A stretch of DNA of 64,000 nucleotides from Hyphomicrobiales bacterium (GTDB taxonomy: Bacteria > Pseudomonadota > Alphaproteobacteria > Rhizobiales > Rhizobiaceae), in contig UBNV01000016.1 in the NCBI GenBank assembly GCA_900466945.1, positions 62,001 through 126,000 of the forward strand, given 5' to 3'. The first letter of the stretch is position 1. Every line of letters starts with the position of its first letter. Made by a program: the position numbers and the translations under genes. The notes beneath the pieces were generated by a model. The model was not told the DNA's origin. It saw only the letters and a program-made list of their open reading frames with translations, and did not search any database. This document shows positions 59,887-64,000 of the stretch, one piece after another.

Positions 59887-61152
59887 CTAACTGATCGGCT
59901 TGACAAGAAGCGCCCGGAAGTCGTTGACATTAGTCAGCGTCGGTCCCGTCACCACCTGGGCGTCGACTGCCGAAAAAAAGGAGTGGGCATCGTTGCGTTG
60001 CAGCGCGCTGCGCGGATCCATGTTTCGCCTCGAAGCCGCCGCAAGGGTTTCAGGTCCAATTATGGCACCAGCGACTTCAGCTGCGCCGTCGACACCATCC
60101 GTGTCGCAGGCGAGCGCATGGATGCCGGCGGCTCCATTCAGTGCCAGTGCAAGCGCCAGGCAGAATTCCGCATTCGGACCACCGACACCGTCACCTGAAC
60201 GGGTGACCGTCAACTCGCCGCCGGAGAGCAGCAATATCGGCCGATCTCCCGCCTTTAAGCTGCGCTGAAGCGCAAGTGCCAGCTCGGCCTGGTCGGTGGC
60301 CACCTGGCGGGCTTCACCCTCGAGGGCATCACCCCAAAGGCGGACATCGCAACCCGCCTCCCGGGCTAGCGCGGCAGCCGCCTCCAGCGATTGCCGCGGC
60401 GCCGCGTAGATCACGTTGCGCACCCGTGAAAGGCGAGGATCGTCAGGGCGAACGACGCCGGAGCCATTCGAGAGCGCATTGCGCACCGAGGGTGGAACCT
60501 CGACCTTCCAGGTGTCGATCACGGCGAGAGCGTCGTCCGGCGTCGACGCATCGCCGACGGTCGGCCCCGAGCCGATGAAGGCCGGATCGTCTCCGGGCAC
60601 ATCCGAGATGATCAGCGCGAGCATATCCGCCGGCCATGCGGCAGCGGCCAACTGCCCACCCTTTACCTGGCTCAGATGTTTGCGCACCGTGTTCATCCGG
60701 TCGATCGGTGCGCCGGATGCGAGCAGTGCCTGATTGACCGCCTGCTTTTCGGCAAGGGACACACCCGACACCGGCTGGACCAGCAAGGCCGATGCGCCGC
60801 CGGATATCAGCGCGAGGACGAAATCCCCTTCCCCGGCGCCTTCGACAAGCTCGAGCATGCGTCCGGTCGCCTTAAGGCCCGCCTGATCCGGCACGGGATG
60901 GGCCGCCTCGACGATCTCGACTCCGCGGCAAGGCCGGGCGTAGCCATAGCGGGTGATGACCACCCCCTCGCAAGGCCCCCAGGCAGCCTCCACGGCTTCT
61001 GCCATGCGCGCGCTCGCCTTGCCCGCGCCGATGACGATGACTCGGCCCACCGGCTTCTCCGGCAGGAAATCTTTCAGCGATCGCATCGGATCCGCAACCT
61101 CGACGGCGCGGTCAAACAACTGCCGCAGGAAGAGTTCCGGTTTGTCGATCAT
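59887..61152 (-). CDS. Glycerate 2-kinase (MOFRL family; older name hydroxypyruvate reductase TtuD)
   Basis: A 421-residue protein. The N-terminal domain has VIVIGAGKASARMAEAVEAA and LALISGGASALLVQPVSGVS. The MOFRL C-terminal domain has LLSGGELTVTRSGDGVGGPN, then ALACDTDGVDGAAEVAGAII and VVTGPTLTNVNDFRALL. Family members phosphorylate D-glycerate to 2-phosphoglycerate. ATG 61152 overlaps the LacI stop as ATGA; the longer upstream frame is a shadow. As last gene of the operon it points to a pathway ending in glycerate. Confidence 0.92.
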   Translation of the reverse strand: MIDKPELFLRQLFDRAVEVADPMRSLKDFLPEKPVGRVIVIGAGKASARMAEAVEAAWGPCEGVVITRYGYARPCRGVEIVEAAHPVPDQAGLKATGRMLELVEGAGEGDFVLALISGGASALLVQPVSGVSLAEKQAVNQALLASGAPIDRMNTVRKHLSQVKGGQLAAAAWPADMLALIISDVPGDDPAFIGSGPTVGDASTPDDALAVIDTWKVEVPPSVRNALSNGSGVVRPDDPRLSRVRNVIYAAPRQSLEAAAALAREAGCDVRLWGDALEGEARQVATDQAELALALQRSLKAGDRPILLLSGGELTVTRSGDGVGGPNAEFCLALALALNGAAGIHALACDTDGVDGAAEVAGAIIGPETLAAASRRNMDPRSALQRNDAHSFFSAVDAQVVTGPTLTNVNDFRALLVKPIS

Positions 61153-62165
61153 GCGGCTGGCCTCTCGCCGCTGGTATCCCGTATGACCAGTTCCACGGCT
61201 GTCAGGGTTTCCGGCTGCGGGTGCTTCCCCTCCTCCAGCCACGCCAGCACTGTCGCCGCAATGCTGCGGCCAAAGTCGGCAATCCCGCAATGGACCGTCG
61301 ACAAGGCGGGAAACACCTGGCTGCATTCCTCGATGTCGTCGAAGCCGACCATGCGGAAATCCTGCCCGACCTTCCGGTTCAGCTTGGCGAACCCTGAGAG
61401 CATGCCAAGGGCGACGAGGTCGTTGAAACAGATTGCCGCATCGACCTCAGGATGGGCCCGCGCCAGTTCCTCGGCTGCCTCGCGGCCGAAGCTGCGGCTC
61501 GCCCTGCCTGACAAGACAAAAGGCTCCATGCCCGCCTCAGTGAGCGCCTCGAAGTAGCCCGTCATACGCTCCCGCGTGACGGTCCGGTCGGCCAATCCAC
61601 CGACAAAGGCGATCCGTCTGGGAGAGAGCGACAGGAGATGCTGCGCCGCAAGCAGACTGCCCAACCTGTAGTCGGGCGCTGCGAAGGGGAATTGCTGTAC
61701 GCGGGGATCGACCTTGCGCAGCACCTGCATGGTCGGAATTCCGCCGCGCGCAATGGCATCGAAGGTGCTACCCTCGTCGCCATAGGCCGGAGAAAGAACG
61801 AGCGCAGATACGCCATGCTCGATCATCGCGCCAACGACCTGGGCCTGCACCGCCGGATCTTCGTCGGTATTGGCGACGACAGTCGCGTAGCCTCTCGCGG
61901 ACAGTGCCATCTGTAGCGATGTCGCGAACTCCGTGAAGAACGGGTTTCGCAGATCGTTGATGACGAGACCGATCAGCCCGACATTTGAGGATCTGAGATT
62001 GGCTGCCGCCCGGTTATAGACATAGCCGACCTTGTCCATGGCCTCGCGCACCAGAAGGCGCGTCTCCTCCTTGACCAGCGGACTGTTCTGCAGGACGAGG
62101 CTGACGGTGGATTTGGAAATGCCCGCCACGCGTGCCACGTCTATGATGGTCGGCCGTCGCTCCAT
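61149..62165 (-). CDS. LacI-family transcriptional regulator
   Basis: A 338-residue LacI-type protein. The helix-turn-helix TIIDVARVAGISKSTVSLVL spans residues 6-25, with hinge GYVYNRAAANLRSS. The effector domain shows LIGLVINDLRNPFFTEFATS and AICFNDLVALGMLSGFAKLN, then GFDDIEECSQVFPALSTV. It is embedded in the operon, 5 bases after DUF993 and overlapping the glycerate kinase start, an unusual place that makes its own level follow operon activity. Confidence 0.93.
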   Translation of the reverse strand: MERRPTIIDVARVAGISKSTVSLVLQNSPLVKEETRLLVREAMDKVGYVYNRAAANLRSSNVGLIGLVINDLRNPFFTEFATSLQMALSARGYATVVANTDEDPAVQAQVVGAMIEHGVSALVLSPAYGDEGSTFDAIARGGIPTMQVLRKVDPRVQQFPFAAPDYRLGSLLAAQHLLSLSPRRIAFVGGLADRTVTRERMTGYFEALTEAGMEPFVLSGRASRSFGREAAEELARAHPEVDAAICFNDLVALGMLSGFAKLNRKVGQDFRMVGFDDIEECSQVFPALSTVHCGIADFGRSIAATVLAWLEEGKHPQPETLTAVELVIRDTSGERPAA

Positions 62166-62170
62166 ACCTG

Positions 62171-63334
62171 TCAGTTTATCCCGTGTAACTCAGCCAAGAC
62201 CCGCATCCTTCTCACGGCAAGCTCAGGATCGGCAAGCAGATTTGCCTGATCGGCCAGCCTGAAGACCTGCGCATAGTGGACGATGTCGCGGCTCGACTGA
62301 AAGCCGGCCGGCATGATGAAGTGACGCTGGTGGCCGTTCAGCCAGGCGAGGAAGGCAATGCCGGCCTTGTAAAAGCGCGTCGGTGCGCGGAAGATTTCCC
62401 GGCTGAGCGGCACGGTGGGTTTCAGCAGCCGGTGATAGGTGTCGAGATCGCCGGCAGCGAGTGCATCGAGTGCCTGCGAGGCCGCCGGTGCAATGGCGGC
62501 GAAGATGCCGAGCAGCGCATGGGAGTAATGCGCGCCATCGCCCGCGATCAGGTCGGCATAATTGAAGTCGTCGCCGGTGTAGAGACGCACACCCTCCGGC
62601 AGGCGGGCACGAAACGCCTCTTCATGCGCCTGATCGAGCAGCGAGATCTTGATGCCGTCAACCTTACCAGGGTTCTCGCCGATCAGATCGAGGACGAAGT
62701 CGCTTGCTTCAGCGACATCGTCGCTGCCCCAGTAGCCTTTCAATGCCGGGTCGAACATATCGCCCAGCCAATGCAAGATGACGGGCTCACGCGCTCCGTC
62801 GATCAGCCGGCGATAGACAGAGCGGTAGACGTCGGAGCCGGCGCTCATCGCGGGAAAGGCGCGCGAGGCCATGAGAATGAGCTGCCCGCCGGCGGCCTCG
62901 ATGGCTTCCGCCTGCGTCTGGTAGGCGGCTGCGATCTTGTCTGCGGTGGTGAGGTCTGCGAGCGCCACATGGTCAGTCCCTGCCCCGCAGGCGACGCGCG
63001 GCTTCATCGGATGCGCCTTGGCGGCCACCATCGTCCGTTGGATCAGTTCCAGCGCCGTCGGCCAGTCGACCCCCATGCCGCGCTGGGCCGTGTCCATGGC
63101 TTCGGCGAGACCGAGGCCTTGATCCCAAAGCGAGGTGCGGAAGGCGAGTGTTCCCTCCCAGTCGACCGCCGGCCGCGTATCCCAGGGATTACGTTCGCGC
63201 AGCGGATCGGAGACGACATGGGCTGCGGCAAAGGCGGTGCGGGTCAGCGGACGCGTCGGAGCGCGCGGTGTAAGCGGGGTTCCGGTGAGGCGATAGTCTT
63301 CGATACGGCCATCGGCGGTGGGCAAGGCAATCAT
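62171..63334 (-). CDS. DUF993 family protein (dihydrodipicolinate synthase-like barrel)
   Basis: A 387-residue protein I place in the DUF993 family, a branch related to the class I aldolase/DHDPS barrel. Landmarks are NPWDTRPAVDWEGTLAFRTS, then PRVACGAGTDHVALADLTTA near residue 115, and VDGIKISLLDQAHEEAFRAR near residue 235, where the Lys would be the Schiff-base candidate; GVRLYTGDDFNYADLIAGDG follows. The function is not established. It overlaps the Dabb gene by ATGA and is followed by LacI and glycerate kinase, so an aldol-type cleavage yielding a glycerate precursor is a reasonable hypothesis. Confidence 0.8.
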   Translation of the reverse strand: MIALPTADGRIEDYRLTGTPLTPRAPTRPLTRTAFAAAHVVSDPLRERNPWDTRPAVDWEGTLAFRTSLWDQGLGLAEAMDTAQRGMGVDWPTALELIQRTMVAAKAHPMKPRVACGAGTDHVALADLTTADKIAAAYQTQAEAIEAAGGQLILMASRAFPAMSAGSDVYRSVYRRLIDGAREPVILHWLGDMFDPALKGYWGSDDVAEASDFVLDLIGENPGKVDGIKISLLDQAHEEAFRARLPEGVRLYTGDDFNYADLIAGDGAHYSHALLGIFAAIAPAASQALDALAAGDLDTYHRLLKPTVPLSREIFRAPTRFYKAGIAFLAWLNGHQRHFIMPAGFQSSRDIVHYAQVFRLADQANLLADPELAVRRMRVLAELHGIN

Positions 63335-63660
63335 GTTGGAGATCCCTGAGTTTGGACGGGGAGGTCGAAGACGAGGATGCCGTCGAGACCACCCTCGGCA
63401 TGGGCGACCAGGCGCGCGCCGAAGCGCTTGTGATCAGGATGGACCTGATAGGCTTCGAGCGCCGGCCAGTCGGCGAAATCGGCGACGAAGCCGTGCAGAT
63501 AGCCCCGTTCGATGCGCTCCGGGCTTTCGCTGCGGCCCGAGGTGATCGACAGGAGGCCCGGCACCTTGCCCTCGATCTGATGCAGTTCGGCAAAGAGGTC
63601 ATCAATGACGGCCGTGGAAACGCTCGGCTGGAAACGAACGAGCACAATGTGGCGGATCAT
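63331..63660 (-). CDS. Dabb-family (stress-responsive A/B barrel) protein
   Basis: A 109-residue dimeric alpha-beta barrel protein. IRHIVLVRFQPSVSTAVIDD is the classic Dabb opening with the conserved His; YLHGFVADFADWPALEAYQV and HPDHKRFGARLVAHAEG complete the fold. Small Dabb proteins can act as isomerases or cyclases but most are uncharacterised. ATGA overlaps on both sides (GMC oxidoreductase upstream, DUF993 downstream) show it is a pathway component. Confidence 0.9.
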   Translation of the reverse strand: MIRHIVLVRFQPSVSTAVIDDLFAELHQIEGKVPGLLSITSGRSESPERIERGYLHGFVADFADWPALEAYQVHPDHKRFGARLVAHAEGGLDGILVFDLPVQTQGSPT

Positions 63661-64000
63661 GACAACACCCCGTGATCGGCCTTGATCATGTCGGCTGCCT
63701 TTTCGGCGATCATGATGGTCGGCGCATTGGTGTTGGACGAGACCACGGTCGGCATGATCGAGGCGTCGATGACGCGCAGACCTTCGATACCGTTGAAGCG
63801 CAGACGCGGATCGACGACGGCCTCCGGGTCCGAGCCCATGCGGCAGGTGCCGGCCGGGTGGTGGTCGGTTTTCGAATGACGGCAGGCATAGTTGAAATAG
63901 TCCTGGTCGCTTTGCACATCCGGACCCGGCAGACGCTCGGCCTTGACGTAGGGCTTAAGCGCATCCTGGCGCATGATGTCTCTGGCAATCTTCAAACCCC
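63657..64000 (-). CDS. GMC-family FAD-dependent oxidoreductase, C-terminal part
   Basis: The frame runs off the window edge; about 114 C-terminal residues are seen. TDHHPAGTCRMGSDPEAVVD contains the catalytic His of GMC enzymes, and VVSSNTNAPTIMIAEKAADM the second active-site residue. It presumably oxidises the primary substrate of the pathway encoded downstream (Dabb, DUF993, glycerate kinase). It is a different protein from the GMC enzyme at 1691 (different C-terminal sequence). Confidence 0.92.
   Translation of the reverse strand, partial: GLKIARDIMRQDALKPYVKAERLPGPDVQSDQDYFNYACRHSKTDHHPAGTCRMGSDPEAVVDPRLRFNGIEGLRVIDASIMPTVVSSNTNAPTIMIAEKAADMIKADHGVLS

Noticed and set aside
1..64000. CRISPR array, prophage or complete insertion sequence
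   Set aside because: No regularly spaced repeats, phage structural genes or intact transposases with terminal repeats were seen.

Overview
The window looks like an accessory or chromid-like region of an alphaproteobacterium, most likely Rhizobiales/Rhizobiaceae. This is inferred from high-GC coding sequence, densely packed sugar-catabolism operons with 4-base ATGA overlaps, several ribose-type ABC transporters and one TRAP transporter, many GntR/LacI/SorC regulators, and an FMN riboswitch in front of a stand-alone ribB. No rRNA, complete tRNA, CRISPR array or replication origin was seen.

Layout. (1) 1-3310: an aldehyde dehydrogenase cut by the window edge, a divergent GntR regulator with two FadR-type operators, and a GMC oxidoreductase. 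(2) 3477-12273: a redox/membrane island: a TIGR03169-like FAD oxidoreductase, a YnjBCD-type ABC importer, a zinc-finger anti-sigma, a TVP38/TMEM64 membrane protein, an ECF sigma factor, a YnjF-like CDP-alcohol phosphatidyltransferase and a MerA-like disulfide reductase. Its content recalls the E. coli ydjXYZ-ynjABCDEF region. (3) 12775-23853: a sugar/short-ketose operon (ribose-type ABC importer, DhaK, DhaL, FGGY kinase) diverging from a LacI regulator, an Asp/Glu racemase-like protein and an aldo/keto reductase. (4) 23929-33297: a four-carbon acid-sugar (tetronate) pathway: OtnC, OtnK, LacI, LtnD-like dehydrogenase, OtnI, GntR regulator, TRAP transporter and RpiB-like isomerase.

(5) 33470-36410: a small mobile-looking patch with an orphan AbiEi-type antitoxin, an overlapping HTH protein-HigB-HigA operon and a tRNA-3'-end-like sequence. 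(6) 36427-39830: a YceI protein, a GumC/Wzz-type polysaccharide co-polymerase, then two decayed gene ends in opposite orientation. (7) 40030-48725: the most unusual locus. A subtilase is followed by a tiny stand-alone I9-propeptide-like gene on one strand. On the other strand are a LuxR-type regulator, a RoxA-like di-haem cytochrome c, an exported subtilase with an altered oxyanion position, and an exported trypsin-like protease. (8) 48878-58612: two divergent operons: split transketolase, FGGY kinase, SorC regulator and SDR on one side; ribose-type ABC importer and SDR on the other. (9) 58715-59614: FMN riboswitch plus ribB. (10) 59680-59787: an IS3 transposase scrap. (11) 59887-64000: a translationally coupled run of GMC oxidoreductase (cut by the edge), Dabb protein, DUF993 protein, LacI regulator and glycerate 2-kinase.

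As a whole the region is a collection of catabolic cassettes for small polyols, ketoses and acid sugars, each with its own importer and regulator. The catabolic cassettes feed DHAP, glycerate-phosphate and pentose-phosphate metabolism. Between them lie a redox/stress island, a toxin-antitoxin patch and the protease/cytochrome locus, which is the best candidate for an undescribed system.
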